Source: Paenibacillus sp. 453mf (GTDB lineage: Bacteria; Bacillota; Bacilli; Paenibacillales; Paenibacillaceae). Taken from it: a stretch of DNA of 64,000 nucleotides. Location: positions 124,001 to 188,000 of the forward strand of contig NZ_FPAC01000005.1 in assembly GCF_900116105.1 (NCBI RefSeq), written 5' to 3'. Numbering within the stretch: the stretch's first letter is position 1; each line of letters opens with the position of its first letter. Below, one piece after another: positions 19,450 through 31,074 of the stretch. The position numbers were made by a program, and so were the translations under genes. The notes under the pieces were generated by a model, which worked only from the letters and a program-made list of their open reading frames with translations, did no database searches and was not told the DNA's origin.

Positions 19450-19479
19450 AGGCTGCGGCGTACGTTAGCCGCGCAGCCT
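19450..19479 (-). terminator. Strong hairpin between atpA and atpG
   Basis: Stem AGGCTGCG...CGCAGCCT extended by GC pairs around a short loop. On the minus (transcribed) strand it is followed only by CTCTCTTG, so it may be a partial terminator, an RNA-processing or an mRNA-stabilising structure rather than a full stop. Confidence 0.6.
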
Positions 19480-19534
19480 TTCTTGCACAAAATCATTATA
19501 TTTAACCAGTAATCTGCCCGATCAATCCAAACCC

Positions 19535-21055
<1,521 letters not shown>

Positions 21056-21068
21056 TCACCCCTCACAA

Positions 21069-21611
21069 CTATACTCGTCTACTAAAAGACTGTTCTATCC
21101 GTTTCAATTGACCTGCCAGACTGCCATCATAAACCATATCACCGATTACGACCTTCAGTCCCCCGATCAAACTCTTATCGACAATATTTTCAATGCGGAT
21201 CTGTTTATTGATACGATCTCCAAACTCTTTCGACACCGCTTGCTTTTCTTCCTCACTCAGCTCATAAGTAGAATACACGCGAGCGTTAACCATCCCGAGA
21301 GATGAAGCTTCAAGATCCAGGTAGCTGTCAACAACAGCATCCAATATCCCAACGCGACCGCGCTCAATGAGCAGCTTGACCGTGTTCAGAACTGGCTCGG
21401 ATACTTTCTCTTTCAAAGCATCCAGAATACTCAGTTTCGCAGAAACGCTCACATTTGGAGAAGAGATAAATTTCAAAACGTCGCGATCTCCCGTAATGGA
21501 GCTTGCAACCGCGCGAAGTTCGGCTTCCACTTCCAGGACGGACTGTTTCTCGATCGCCACATCATACAATGCTTTGGCATATCGTTTAGCAACTACCGTA
21601 TCCCGACTCAT
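21069..21611 (-). CDS. atpH: F1Fo ATP synthase subunit delta
   Basis: 180 residues. Delta links the peripheral b stalk to the top of F1. The N-terminal helical bundle (VVAKRYAKALYDVAIEKQSV) and the C-terminal segment (IENIVDKSLIGGLKVVIGDMVYDGSLAGQLKRI) match the family. The ATG overlaps the atpF stop by four bases (ATGA), indicating translational coupling. Confidence 0.97.
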   Translation of the reverse strand: MSRDTVVAKRYAKALYDVAIEKQSVLEVEAELRAVASSITGDRDVLKFISSPNVSVSAKLSILDALKEKVSEPVLNTVKLLIERGRVGILDAVVDSYLDLEASSLGMVNARVYSTYELSEEEKQAVSKEFGDRINKQIRIENIVDKSLIGGLKVVIGDMVYDGSLAGQLKRIEQSFSRRV

Positions 21612-22096
21612 GGTCTGCCTCCTACTTCATTTAGATACTTCTGAACCAGCTCTTCTTGAGCCTTGTCTTCCTTAACTTCTTTATCCAAAATTTTGGAAGC
21701 GATTTGTACAGATACTGCTCCAAGCTCGCCACGGAGAGCCGCAACAGCTTTGTTCTTCTCGCTCTCAATATCACGAGCCGCATCAGTTTTAAGACGTTCC
21801 GCCTCTTGCTTCGCGAGATCAATAATTTGCTCCGCTTGAGTTGAACTCGTTTTGCGGGATTGTTCGATAATGCCTTGAGCCTCATTGCGCGCTTCTTGAA
21901 GGGCAGCCTTCTGCTCTTCTACATATGCAGTAGCTTGCTCACGGGTCTTTCTAGCATCTTCCATTTGCTGCATTACCAATTCACGACGCTGTTCCATAAT
22001 GCCAAATAGCTTTGGAAAAGCGAACTTATGAAGTAGCACATAGAGGATGACAAAAGCCGCCATGGCAAGAAGAATATTTTCCCATAAAATTTCCAC
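21608..22096 (-). CDS. atpF: F1Fo ATP synthase subunit b
   Basis: 162 residues: an N-terminal membrane helix (ILLAMAAFVILYVLLHKFAF, ~8-27) and a long charged coiled coil forming the peripheral stalk. GTG start at 22096 with AAAGGAGTGA upstream. Overlaps atpH by four bases. Confidence 0.97.
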   Translation of the reverse strand: MEILWENILLAMAAFVILYVLLHKFAFPKLFGIMEQRRELVMQQMEDARKTREQATAYVEEQKAALQEARNEAQGIIEQSRKTSSTQAEQIIDLAKQEAERLKTDAARDIESEKNKAVAALRGELGAVSVQIASKILDKEVKEDKAQEELVQKYLNEVGGRP

Positions 22097-22187
22097 TCAG
22101 GTCACTCCTTTCCAGTTATCACGTTATGCCTTAACAAAACGAAGGCGCGGATGGCATCGCCCTCCCCGCCAAACCGTAAACCTAATA

Positions 22188-22415
<228 letters not shown>

Positions 22416-22510
22416 TCAGATATTTGAAATTTAATTAATAACAATTTGATAAATATAATAATCTCTTCGACAGCATTCTATGAATGTGTATTCAGAGTTT
22501 ATCAGTAATG

Positions 22511-23299
<789 letters not shown>

Positions 23300-23314
23300 T
23301 TATATTGTGCTAAA

Positions 23315-23692
23315 CTAAACTTTTTTTCTGATACTTTCGATAATACTTACTGGGACAGCAAGCACCTGCACCAGAAAAAGTCCTGCGACGGTGGCCCAGA
23401 TTGATACAGAATCAAACCGGATTGCAAACATAATCGCAAGAATCGTTATACAGATCCGGGTCAGAAATCCAAAGTTAATACGCTTACTCTGGGTCTCGAC
23501 AGCGATCTCAGATACTTGCTTTACTTTGATAGACAGATAACGGAAGTTAAATAATCCTGCGCTTATACCGATAATAAATCCCAGAGACACGGGACGATAT
23601 TCCGGAAGCAGCGCCCATCCCATAAAAGCAAATGCAAGCAGGAAGAATGCCAATCTTGTCACAGCATTTACGATGGAAGACAAATTAATCAT
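23315..23692 (-). CDS. atpI: ATP synthase subunit I
   Basis: 125 residues with four hydrophobic segments. AtpI helps assemble the c-ring in several bacteria. Similar length and position (directly before atpB) to B. subtilis AtpI. It starts inside the last codons of atpZ (eight-base overlap). Sequence conservation in this family is low, so the name rests on topology and position. Confidence 0.88.
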   Translation of the reverse strand: MINLSSIVNAVTRLAFFLLAFAFMGWALLPEYRPVSLGFIIGISAGLFNFRYLSIKVKQVSEIAVETQSKRINFGFLTRICITILAIMFAIRFDSVSIWATVAGLFLVQVLAVPVSIIESIRKKV

Positions 23693-23906
23693 TTTGTGCC
23701 CCCAAAAACTTCTTAATAAACATAGCTATATTCAGAACCCCCAGCACCAGCCCGACCATACAACCGATCGCGATAATATAAGCCGGTCCGTCTATGAGAT
23801 TCATCAGCCACCTACTCGCAAAGAATCCAATGGTTATGTAAGTAGCCAGCAGGATGCCAGAACCCCCGATTGCAAGAGCAATTAACCATGGTTTATCTTG
23901 GTTCAT
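23685..23906 (-). CDS. atpZ: AtpZ/AtpI-family two-helix membrane protein
   Basis: About 73 residues from ATG at 23906 with two helices (PWLIALAIGGSGILLATYITIGFFAS and AYIIAIGCMVGLVLGVLNIAMFI). It matches the family of small proteins at the head of atp operons, proposed to form a Mg/Ca channel or to aid assembly with AtpI. A TTG at 23975 would add 23 residues without family similarity and has a poor ribosome-site distance. It overlaps atpI by eight bases. Confidence 0.85.
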   Translation of the reverse strand: MNQDKPWLIALAIGGSGILLATYITIGFFASRWLMNLIDGPAYIIAIGCMVGLVLGVLNIAMFIKKFLGAQND

Positions 23907-24025
23907 CGTAGACACAACCCATCCCTTAGAAAGCGCTGTATATGGAAAATGAGTCAAATTCTCGTTCTTCGCCAATACTCCGGAAAAAACGATGAATTAT
24001 GCATCTGGCCTGTCCAATCCCAATT

Positions 24026-24055
24026 ATCTTACTGAATGGGTAAACTGTTTGTCAA
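24026..24055 (-). promoter_or_regulatory. Candidate promoter of the ATP synthase operon
   Basis: On the minus strand TTGACA, 18 bases, TAAGAT, about 120 bases ahead of atpZ. The rest of the mnaA-atpZ gap (23907-24192) holds no gene; near 24138 there is a palindrome TACAGTTTAACTGTA. Confidence 0.5.
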
Positions 24056-24192
24056 TCGGTGGATTCCTTGCTCCAGCTGTGAAAAAGGCCTTGAAAAACA
24101 GTGAAAAAAACTCACAATATCTCTCAAAGCCGCGTAAACCGTACAGTTTAACTGTATGCTGTACTGTTCACTTCATCAGATAATAAAAATAA

Positions 24193-25347
24193 TTATTTTT
24201 CGAATTTTCTGTGAAATTGCTCAGGACGCTCTTCTTTTTTGCCAAAATGGTGCAAAATCGCACTGACAATCCGTTCAGAAGCTCGTCCATCACCGAATGG
24301 ATTCGCTGCTTCGCTCATGGATGCATACAGCTCCGAGTCGGTCAATAACGCCTTTGTTCTGGCATACACCTGCTCCTCGTTCGTGCCGACAAGCTCCAGT
24401 GTTCCCGCTTCAACACCCTCAGGTCTCTCCGTCGTATCACGAAGGACGAGGACAGGCACTCCATAAGACGGCGCTTCCTCCTGCATACCTCCTGAATCAG
24501 TAAGAATCAGATGCGTATGCGGATAGATATTGTGGAAATCCACGACGTCCAGCGGATCAATCAGCTTGATACGCGGGTGTCCGCCTAGAATTTCGTAGGC
24601 CGGCTCTTTGACCGCAGGACTCAGATGTACAGGATAGACAATGGCTACATCCTCAAACTCATCTGCGATGCGCTTAACGGCTCTGAATATGTTGCGGTGA
24701 GGCTCGCCTTGCGATTCACGGCGGTGAGCCGTCATTAGAATCAACCGCTTGCCTTCTGCAAATTCGAGCACCGGATGTGTGTAATCATCCCGTACCGTAT
24801 ATTGAAACACATCGGTGACCGTATTGCCTGTGACGTATACACTTGACTCCGGCTTATTTTCTCGTAGGAGATTGTTCGCAGACATATCTGTCGGGGCAAA
24901 ATGCAAGTCTGCAAGCACACCTGTCAGCTGTCGGTTCATCTCCTCAGGGAACGGTGAGCGCTTGTTCCACGTACGAAGACCTGCTTCAACATGCCCGACT
25001 TTGATCTGCTGCAAGAATGCCGCATAGCTGGCAAGGAATGTTGTCAGGGTATCTCCATGAACCAGCACAATGTCCGGTTTTGCTTCCTGCAGAACCGGCT
25101 CAAGTCCTTGAAGGACTCTTACAGTAATTTCGTTCAGCGTCTGGCGGTCCTTCATGACATCCAGATCGTAATCCGGTGTAATGTTGAACACTTCCAGTAC
25201 TTGATCCAGCATCTGACGATGCTGAGCAGTCACACATACAATTGATTCGATTTCATCAGGATGACGTTCCAGTTCTAAAATAAGCGGCGCCATCTTGATC
25301 GCTTCCGGGCGGACTCCGAAAACCGTCATAACTTTAATCTTCGACAT
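24193..25347 (-). CDS. mnaA: UDP-N-acetylglucosamine 2-epimerase (non-hydrolysing)
   Basis: About 384 residues. It converts UDP-GlcNAc to UDP-ManNAc in the cytoplasm for wall teichoic acid or other ManNAc-containing wall polymers. Conserved blocks: MTVFGVRPEAIKMAPLI, VLVHGDTLTTFLAS, GHVEAGLRTWNKRSPFPEE, LMTAHRRESQGEP, ILTDSGGMQEEAPSYGVPVL. I chose ATG at 25347; an upstream TTG at 25374 adds non-family residues. It follows upp by 36 bases, so the two are probably co-transcribed. It provides substrate for TagA and indirectly CsaB in this window. Confidence 0.95.
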   Translation of the reverse strand: MSKIKVMTVFGVRPEAIKMAPLILELERHPDEIESIVCVTAQHRQMLDQVLEVFNITPDYDLDVMKDRQTLNEITVRVLQGLEPVLQEAKPDIVLVHGDTLTTFLASYAAFLQQIKVGHVEAGLRTWNKRSPFPEEMNRQLTGVLADLHFAPTDMSANNLLRENKPESSVYVTGNTVTDVFQYTVRDDYTHPVLEFAEGKRLILMTAHRRESQGEPHRNIFRAVKRIADEFEDVAIVYPVHLSPAVKEPAYEILGGHPRIKLIDPLDVVDFHNIYPHTHLILTDSGGMQEEAPSYGVPVLVLRDTTERPEGVEAGTLELVGTNEEQVYARTKALLTDSELYASMSEAANPFGDGRASERIVSAILHHFGKKEERPEQFHRKFEK

Positions 25348-25383
25348 TTCGCGTTTGAGCCCCTTTGCATTCAAATTGATTTC

Positions 25384-26013
25384 TTATTTCGTACCGTACA
25401 AGCGGTCTCCTGCATCACCAAGACCAGGAATAATATAGCCGTGATCATCCAGGCCTTCATCGAGTGCAGCCACATAAATGTCCACATCCGGATGCGCATC
25501 GTGAACGGCTTTGACACCTTCCGGTGCAGCAACCAGGTTCATCATCTTGATCTGAGTGCAGCCACGCTTCTTCAGCACATCAATAGCCGCAATCGCAGAG
25601 CCGCCTGTTGCCAGCATCGGATCGATTACGATAAGCTCGCGTTCCGTTACATCCGTAGGAAGCTTCGTATAGTACTCTACAGGCTGCAAAGTCTCAGGGT
25701 CGCGGAACAGACCAACATGGCCTACTTTGGCAGCAGGAATCAATTTCACGACACCATCAAGCATACCAAGCCCAGCACGCAGAATGGGGATAAGTCCCAG
25801 CATACGTCCTGAGATGACCTTGCCTTCTGTCTCGGCTACAGGTGTCTGTACAGTTATGGTTTCGAGCGGAATATCGCGTGTTATTTCGTATGCCATTAAA
25901 GTAGCGACTTCATCTACGAGTTCACGAAAATCCTTAGTGTTCGTGCGCATGTCACGAATAATTGTCAATTTGTGTTGAATCAACGGGTGATCACATACCA
26001 CCAATTTTCCCAT
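25384..26013 (-). CDS. upp: Uracil phosphoribosyltransferase
   Basis: 209 residues. Salvages uracil to UMP using PRPP. Motifs: [28 protein letters not shown], the PRPP loop [17 protein letters not shown] and [23 protein letters not shown] at 26013 is six bases after GGAGGG, so an upstream start at 26040 is unlikely. The glyA-upp-atp order is as in B. subtilis, but mnaA is inserted between upp and atp here. Confidence 0.97.
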   Translation of the reverse strand: MGKLVVCDHPLIQHKLTIIRDMRTNTKDFRELVDEVATLMAYEITRDIPLETITVQTPVAETEGKVISGRMLGLIPILRAGLGMLDGVVKLIPAAKVGHVGLFRDPETLQPVEYYTKLPTDVTERELIVIDPMLATGGSAIAAIDVLKKRGCTQIKMMNLVAAPEGVKAVHDAHPDVDIYVAALDEGLDDHGYIIPGLGDAGDRLYGTK

Positions 26014-26164
26014 TGCTTGTCCCTCCGGTAGGTTCTTCATTCTTCATCAACAGCCCTCATTATAAGAAATGATAGACAGGCAAGTCGATAAATCCTGTAT
26101 ATTATATCATTCCCTATCCTTAAAATGCACCTTCATTGGCTGTGCACTTCTAACATTATAAAAA

Positions 26165-26203
26165 AAGACCGGATCTACTGTGATAGCAGTCCGGTCCTTT
26201 GTT
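26165..26203 (-). terminator. Intrinsic terminator after glyA
   Basis: On the minus strand GGACCGGA, a 14-base loop, TCCGGTC followed by TTTTTTT. Lies about 55 bases after the glyA stop and separates it from upp. Confidence 0.9.
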
Positions 26204-26255
26204 TTAGAAAATAGCCGAGTCAGCTAATTCTTAGTATGGGAAATTTTATATGGTT

Positions 26256-27503
26256 TTAGTACTTTAGTTCTGGGTAAAGCGGGAATTTGTCAGTTAATGC
26301 AGTTACTTGTCGTTTTGCCTCTTCCAGCACGGTTGCGTCCTGAGCGTTTTTCAGTGTCTTGGCAATGATTTTACCGATTTCGACCATCGCTTCTTCGTTC
26401 ATGCCGCGTGAAGTTGCTGCAGGCGTACCGATACGAATACCGCTCGTTACAAACGGACTTGTAGGATCAAACGGAATCGCATTTTTGTTGACCGTAATAC
26501 CGATGGAATCAAGCACATGCTCGGCATCTTTACCTGTGATGTTGATATTACGGGTATCGATCAGCATCAAGTGGTTGTCCGTACCGCCGGACACGATGTT
26601 CAGACCTTCTGCAATCAAAGTTTCAGCAAGAACTTGAGCATTCTTCACTACATTTTGCGCATACGTTTTGAACGATGGCTGAAGTGCTTCGCCGAGGGCA
26701 ACAGCTTTGGCAGCAATAACATGCATCAGAGGTCCGCCCTGACTGCCTGGGAATACGGCTTTATCGATCGCAGCAGCCCATGGCTTGCGAGTAAGAATCA
26801 TACCGCCGCGTGGTCCGCGAAGCGTCTTATGTGTAGTCGTCGTTACAAAATGAGCATGAGGCACCGGATTCGGGTGCAGATCTGCCGCCACAAGACCCGC
26901 AATATGAGCCATATCCACCATGAACAAGGCACCCACATCGTTTGCAATGCTTGCAAGTGCTTCAAAATCAATTGTGCGCGGATAAGCACTTGCACCTGCC
27001 ACGATCAGACGAGGGCGATGCTTAAATGCAGCTTTGCGAACTTCGTTGTAGTCGATGCGGAATGTATCTTCCTGCACGCCATAGGCAACAAAGTTATATA
27101 GAAGACCGGATGCATTAACCGGGCTGCCGTGAGTCAAATGACCGCCATGCGCAAGATTCATCCCGAGCACCGTGTCTCCCGGTTTGAGTGCAGCAAGGTA
27201 TACGGCCATGTTCGCCTGTGCTCCGGAATGCGGCTGAACGTTTACATGTTCTGCACCAAACAATTCTTTGGCACGCTCACGAGCGATATCTTCGACGATA
27301 TCAACATGCTCGCATCCGCCGTAGTAACGTTTGCCAGGGTAACCTTCAGCATATTTATTCGTAAGTACAGAACCCATCGCTTCAATTACCGCTTCGGAGA
27401 CGATATTCTCTGAGGCGATAAGCTCGATATTGTTTTGCTGACGTTTCAATTCCAATCCCATCGCATTTAGTACTGCCGGGTCTGCTTTGCGCAATTGATC
27501 CAT
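26256..27503 (-). CDS. glyA: Serine hydroxymethyltransferase
   Basis: 415 residues. PLP enzyme that converts serine and THF to glycine and 5,10-methylene-THF, the main one-carbon entry. Motifs: [53 protein letters not shown], and [13 protein letters not shown] with the PLP-binding Lys. ATG at 27503 has GGGAGG ten bases upstream and gives the usual length; an open frame extending to 27605 lacks support. It follows ywlG, and both lie under a ZTP riboswitch, fitting regulation by folate-stress signal. Confidence 0.97.
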   Translation of the reverse strand: MDQLRKADPAVLNAMGLELKRQQNNIELIASENIVSEAVIEAMGSVLTNKYAEGYPGKRYYGGCEHVDIVEDIARERAKELFGAEHVNVQPHSGAQANMAVYLAALKPGDTVLGMNLAHGGHLTHGSPVNASGLLYNFVAYGVQEDTFRIDYNEVRKAAFKHRPRLIVAGASAYPRTIDFEALASIANDVGALFMVDMAHIAGLVAADLHPNPVPHAHFVTTTTHKTLRGPRGGMILTRKPWAAAIDKAVFPGSQGGPLMHVIAAKAVALGEALQPSFKTYAQNVVKNAQVLAETLIAEGLNIVSGGTDNHLMLIDTRNINITGKDAEHVLDSIGITVNKNAIPFDPTSPFVTSGIRIGTPAATSRGMNEEAMVEIGKIIAKTLKNAQDATVLEEAKRQVTALTDKFPLYPELKY

Positions 27504-27543
27504 AACTTGAATTCCTCCCATATCATATCTGTTTTTAGAATTA

Positions 27544-28140
27544 TCAATCACAAGTTGAAGTGTTGCTGATGTCATCAAGCTGGTACACCGCACGTTCTCC
27601 ACCAATGAGCTTCGGTCTCGACAATGCGGTAGTCACCCGTGCTTCTCCAATATAACGCCTTGCTGTACGGTAAGGAACTGCAACTCTTCTCATATGCATG
27701 CCGATGAGCGTCTCACCGATATCCATACCCGCATGTGCTTCAATCGTTTCGGCAAGGCATGGTTCTTGCAGGGAGCGATAAGCCGCTGCTGCCATGGAGC
27801 CTCCTGCCTTCGGAACCGGTACGGCAGACACTTCCGTCAGTCCAAGCCGTTCAAGCAGTGAACGCTCCAGCACCAGGGCGCGGTTCAAATGCTCGCAGCA
27901 CTGAACAGCAACCTCGAAACCGTAAGCATCCTTCACTTCATTAATACCTTGAAGCAATGCCTGTGCAATCTCTAAGGCTCCGGCTGTTCCGATACGCTTA
28001 CCTGCCACCTCACTTGTACTGGTACCGATGACTACAACTTTACCTGGCCCAAGCTTCCCTTCTTTCGCAAGCTCTCCCAGCACTTCAGCTGTCTGGGCCG
28101 TAATATCATCCGCTTCAGGGTGACTGCTGTTCTGTTCCAT
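27544..28140 (-). CDS. ywlG: YwlG family protein (UPF0340/TIGR01440)
   Basis: 198 residues. Conserved protein of unknown biochemical function found next to glyA in many Firmicutes. Visible: [20 protein letters not shown] at the N terminus, [22 protein letters not shown], and [21 protein letters not shown]. First gene behind the ZTP riboswitch, 40 bases ahead of glyA, so its role may relate to one-carbon metabolism (inference). Start at 28140 has AAGGGG upstream. Confidence 0.88.
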   Translation of the reverse strand: MEQNSSHPEADDITAQTAEVLGELAKEGKLGPGKVVVIGTSTSEVAGKRIGTAGALEIAQALLQGINEVKDAYGFEVAVQCCEHLNRALVLERSLLERLGLTEVSAVPVPKAGGSMAAAAYRSLQEPCLAETIEAHAGMDIGETLIGMHMRRVAVPYRTARRYIGEARVTTALSRPKLIGGERAVYQLDDISNTSTCD

Positions 28141-28284
28141 AGCCTAATGAACCCCTTCCGTTTGTGACAAATAAAACGATCGCAAGAAAGAGTTGTTCAC
28201 TCATGAGAATCGTCTAATTCGCCCTATTTTGCGATCTGCCAAGATCATTTAAGTCTTATTATACCGAAAATTTAGCGAAATACG

Positions 28285-28414
28285 AAAAAAGAGCAGTCTC
28301 CCACACAAGTATACCTTGCGTGCAAGAAATGCTCTTTTGCCCAGGCGACCGGCCGTTATCTCCGATGCTCCATCGTGGTTTAATCCACACTTGTCGCCAG
28401 TTACACCGGAATCT
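28285..28414 (-). promoter_or_regulatory. ZTP (pfl) riboswitch with intrinsic terminator
   Basis: Minus-strand leader of ywlG-glyA. The aptamer (about 28338-28414) has the class hallmarks: GGTGTAACTGGCGACAAG, the hairpin GTGGATTAAACCAC, a second hairpin GATGGAGCATC, then GGCCGGTCGCCTGGGCA at the 3' end. It is followed by AAGAGCA...TGCTCTTTTTT (28286-28338), a terminator whose stem begins right after the aptamer, so ligand binding (ZMP/ZTP, a sign of 10-formyl-THF shortage) would be expected to permit transcription of glyA. Identification is by motif recall of the published consensus, not a covariance search. Confidence 0.92.
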
Positions 28415-28428
28415 CATTTATCTTCTTC

Positions 28429-28457
28429 ATCATAGAACATCAGATGTTAGAAATCAA
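28429..28457 (-). promoter_or_regulatory. Promoter of the ZTP-controlled ywlG-glyA leader
   Basis: On the minus strand TTGATT, 17 bases, TATGAT, ending about 15 bases before the aptamer begins, a natural housekeeping-sigma start for the leader RNA. Confidence 0.62.
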
Positions 28458-28485
28458 CCACTTCTAAAGCTCTTTGTCAAAAAAA

Positions 28486-29058
28486 TCAGCTGAGTTTATC
28501 CAGCACACGTTCAACAGCAGAACGGATCTCCGCCGCCGTTATATCATAATCTTCTCTGCTGCCGCCAAATGGGTCCGAAATATCAAAGCTTGGAATCCGC
28601 TGCTGAATTTCAATAATACGCTGCCGATCCGAAGCGAGCAGTTCCTGTCCAAGCGCACGCTTCATTTCCCATTCTGCATACAACCGATCCAGCTCCTTAA
28701 GATCAGCCAGGACTATTGGATCATCTTCTGCATATTCCTTCAGCGTGTAGATCTTGTCAGCACAATCTGGATAATGATGAATGACATGCTGCTTATGTGT
28801 TCCCGTTAAGGTTAATATGAGATCTGCCCATTGAACCAAATCGTGATTTATCAAGGATGAAGTTATTACATCTTGAATATCATGATCCTTCAGCACGGCA
28901 GCTGCATGACGAGAGATCGTACTTCCATCTATCGCTGATACTCCTGCGGATCGAACTTCTACTTGAATACCTCTTGAAGCGGCTGCTTTGCGAAATAATC
29001 CCTCTGCCATCGGGCTGCGGCAAGTATTGCCTGTACATACGAATAGAATATTCTTCAT
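28486..29058 (-). CDS. ywlE: Low-molecular-weight phosphatase, probable protein-arginine phosphatase YwlE
   Basis: 190 residues. Active-site loop VCTGNTCRSPMAEGLF has the nucleophile Cys8 and Arg14. Thr12 in this loop is the residue that in B. subtilis YwlE (Thr11) gives selectivity for phospho-arginine over phospho-tyrosine, so it probably counters McsB-type arginine kinase. C-terminal DISDPFGGSREDYDITAAEI carries the general-acid Asp. It is about 40 residues longer than B. subtilis YwlE in the middle. Order ywlC-mntP-ywlE-ywlG is syntenic with B. subtilis. Confidence 0.88.
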   Translation of the reverse strand: MKNILFVCTGNTCRSPMAEGLFRKAAASRGIQVEVRSAGVSAIDGSTISRHAAAVLKDHDIQDVITSSLINHDLVQWADLILTLTGTHKQHVIHHYPDCADKIYTLKEYAEDDPIVLADLKELDRLYAEWEMKRALGQELLASDRQRIIEIQQRIPSFDISDPFGGSREDYDITAAEIRSAVERVLDKLS

Positions 29059-29174
29059 ATTATCACCTCCGTCGTCTGTATACCTGGATGAAAACCCGCT
29101 GTAACTTTAGTTCCCTATGAGATGATTTCTATTGTATGATGCTTTGGCTCAATATGCAAAAGAGAATAAACAAG

Positions 29175-29735
29175 CTAAAAGATAAACAGCATGCCAAAAG
29201 CAAGCAATATGGCCCCTCCTACAGCTTCTCCGTATTCACCCAGGTTACGGCTTACTCTTCTGCCAATCAATAGACCCACCATGGACATCACAAAACCACA
29301 GATGCCGAAGGCAATGATGGTCAGCCATAAATCACTCTTAAACATACCGAGTGTTACACCGACGGAGAAGGAATCAATACTGACACTGACCGCAAAGATC
29401 ATCGTCCCGGCAAACGTCCGGTGGTCCATGAAATTTGACTCTCCAGGTCTCAAGGCGTTAAATATCATATGCACACCGAGTGCAAGAAGCAGACCTCCTG
29501 CTGCGTATGAAGTAATCTGACCAAGAAAGGAGCTGACATATTGTCCTGTGTAGAAACCAATCAAAGGCATGAGAATATGGAACAGTGATATCAACAAGCT
29601 TAGCCGAAGCACATGCAGAAGCCGAATCCCCTTCATGCCTATTCCGATTCCCAGCGAAAATGCATCCATTCCTAGAGCAACAGCCATAATCATAATCGTG
29701 ATAAGATGGCCGAGTTCAGCAGGTGCGACCAGCAT
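29175..29735 (-). CDS. mntP: Manganese efflux pump MntP
   Basis: 186 residues with six membrane helices. Exports Mn(II). The family's paired acidic motifs are present: GMDAFSLGIGIGMKG in the first helix and SVSIDSFSVGVTLGMF in the fourth, followed by FGICGFVMSMVGLLIGRR. Equivalent of B. subtilis ywlD. Only 79 bases separate it from ywlC, too short for a yybP-ykoY manganese riboswitch, so regulation is not evident. Confidence 0.93.
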   Translation of the reverse strand: MLVAPAELGHLITIMIMAVALGMDAFSLGIGIGMKGIRLLHVLRLSLLISLFHILMPLIGFYTGQYVSSFLGQITSYAAGGLLLALGVHMIFNALRPGESNFMDHRTFAGTMIFAVSVSIDSFSVGVTLGMFKSDLWLTIIAFGICGFVMSMVGLLIGRRVSRNLGEYGEAVGGAILLAFGMLFIF

Positions 29736-29814
29736 TCATTCATACCCCCATGTTCACTTTAAGTCTTGTACACGATATGCGGACAAGAAGTAAAACATGA
29801 CAAGTATGAGGTTC

Positions 29815-30939
29815 TTACGTCACATGGATGATCTGATGTCCTGCTGCTTTTAACAGGCGATTCATAATCGCCGCACCAAGTCCTTCTGAAGGACATGCCT
29901 CAGCCAGAATATAGGATGCGCCAATCTCATCACAGCTTCGCAGTGCGGCATACAGCAGATGAGCTCCCTCAGCCAGCCGCTCCATACTGCCCAGCGAGAA
30001 CAAGCCATCTGCCTGATACTGATCGATATGCTCACTAAAGGCCAGAACTGCAGTTATCTCCCCTTGTTCCTTGGCTTCATGGAGCCTGCTTGCAATATAA
30101 TCCTTTACTTTAGAAGCATCCCCATCGACGATGCAGAGCGAACCTTTGGGTGCATAGTGCGTGTATTTCATACCCGGTGAACGCGGAGCAATCAGGCCCT
30201 CATTGTTACCCGCTGCAAGACCCGGGTCCATGCGCACCTCGGAAGCAACCGTCCTTAGCTGTTCTTCCGTAATTCCACCAGGACGCAGAATCGTAACCGT
30301 TCCATCAGCATCAGCTTGTACAACCGTCGATTCCACCCCCACACCGGTAGCCCCGCCGTCCACAATCCCCTCAATACGTCCATCCAGATCAGCTTGAACA
30401 TGCTCGGCCAGCGTCGGACTTGGTCTTCCCGAGCGATTCGCACTTGGAGCTGCGACAGGACAGCCTGCCAAGGCCAGCAGCTGCAGAGCCACAGGATGAT
30501 CCGGCATTCGGACGCCGACCGTATCTAGCCCGGCAGTAACCCGCGCTGACAAGACTTCTGGCTTAAGCGGTAAAATAATCGTCAAAGGTCCCGGCCAATA
30601 AGCATTCATTAATGCTTCAGACAATTCATTTATTTCACTCACAAACTCGCTCAGTTGCTCGCGATTCGCGATATGTACAATCAGTGGATTGTCCGAAGGT
30701 CTTCCTTTGGCTTCAAACACGGCTTCCACCGCTGTCGTATTCCTTGCATCGGCACCCAGCCCGTACACCGTCTCTGTAGGAAACGCAACAATGAAACCGT
30801 CCCGAAGGAGCTTCGCGGCTTCTTCCAGATGTTCCATCGCTTGTATCGTATTTTGTTCCTGCCAACCGCCCTGGTCACTGCTGTTCTGCTGCGACACCTG
30901 CCAATAAGAGGTCTTTTTTTTATTTGAATCCATTGTCAT
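29815..30939 (-). CDS. ywlC: L-threonylcarbamoyladenylate synthase (Sua5 type)
   Basis: 374 residues. Makes threonylcarbamoyl-AMP from Thr, bicarbonate and ATP for t6A at position 37 of ANN-decoding tRNAs. YrdC domain (~32-215): IVAFPTETVYGLGADA, KGRPSDNPLIVHI, CPVAAPSANRSGRPSPT, ILRPGGIT. A C-terminal Sua5 domain follows after the linker APRSPGMKYTHYAPKG, so this is the long, Sua5 type. The start is not certain; the YrdC domain begins near residue 31 (MEHLEEAAKLL), and the N-terminal 30 residues are Gln/Ser-rich without known function. Confidence 0.92.
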   Translation of the reverse strand: MTMDSNKKKTSYWQVSQQNSSDQGGWQEQNTIQAMEHLEEAAKLLRDGFIVAFPTETVYGLGADARNTTAVEAVFEAKGRPSDNPLIVHIANREQLSEFVSEINELSEALMNAYWPGPLTIILPLKPEVLSARVTAGLDTVGVRMPDHPVALQLLALAGCPVAAPSANRSGRPSPTLAEHVQADLDGRIEGIVDGGATGVGVESTVVQADADGTVTILRPGGITEEQLRTVASEVRMDPGLAAGNNEGLIAPRSPGMKYTHYAPKGSLCIVDGDASKVKDYIASRLHEAKEQGEITAVLAFSEHIDQYQADGLFSLGSMERLAEGAHLLYAALRSCDEIGASYILAEACPSEGLGAAIMNRLLKAAGHQIIHVT

Positions 30940-31074
30940 TTGTAATCATCCAGTCTCATTCTTTGTATTCGTTAAATTGTTTATAGTATATCACAGGTTG
31001 TCGAGATTCCTGTTCATTCCAATGCCATCTGACGGACCCCATCCAGAACTATATTCCTCGTTGATCGTTATCAG

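Noticed and set aside
28338..28414. Leader of glyA considered as a THF riboswitch
   Set aside because: The conserved blocks fit the ZTP/pfl class, not the THF class.
29736..29814. Search for a manganese riboswitch ahead of mntP
   Set aside because: Only 79 bases between ywlC and mntP, without the class hallmarks.
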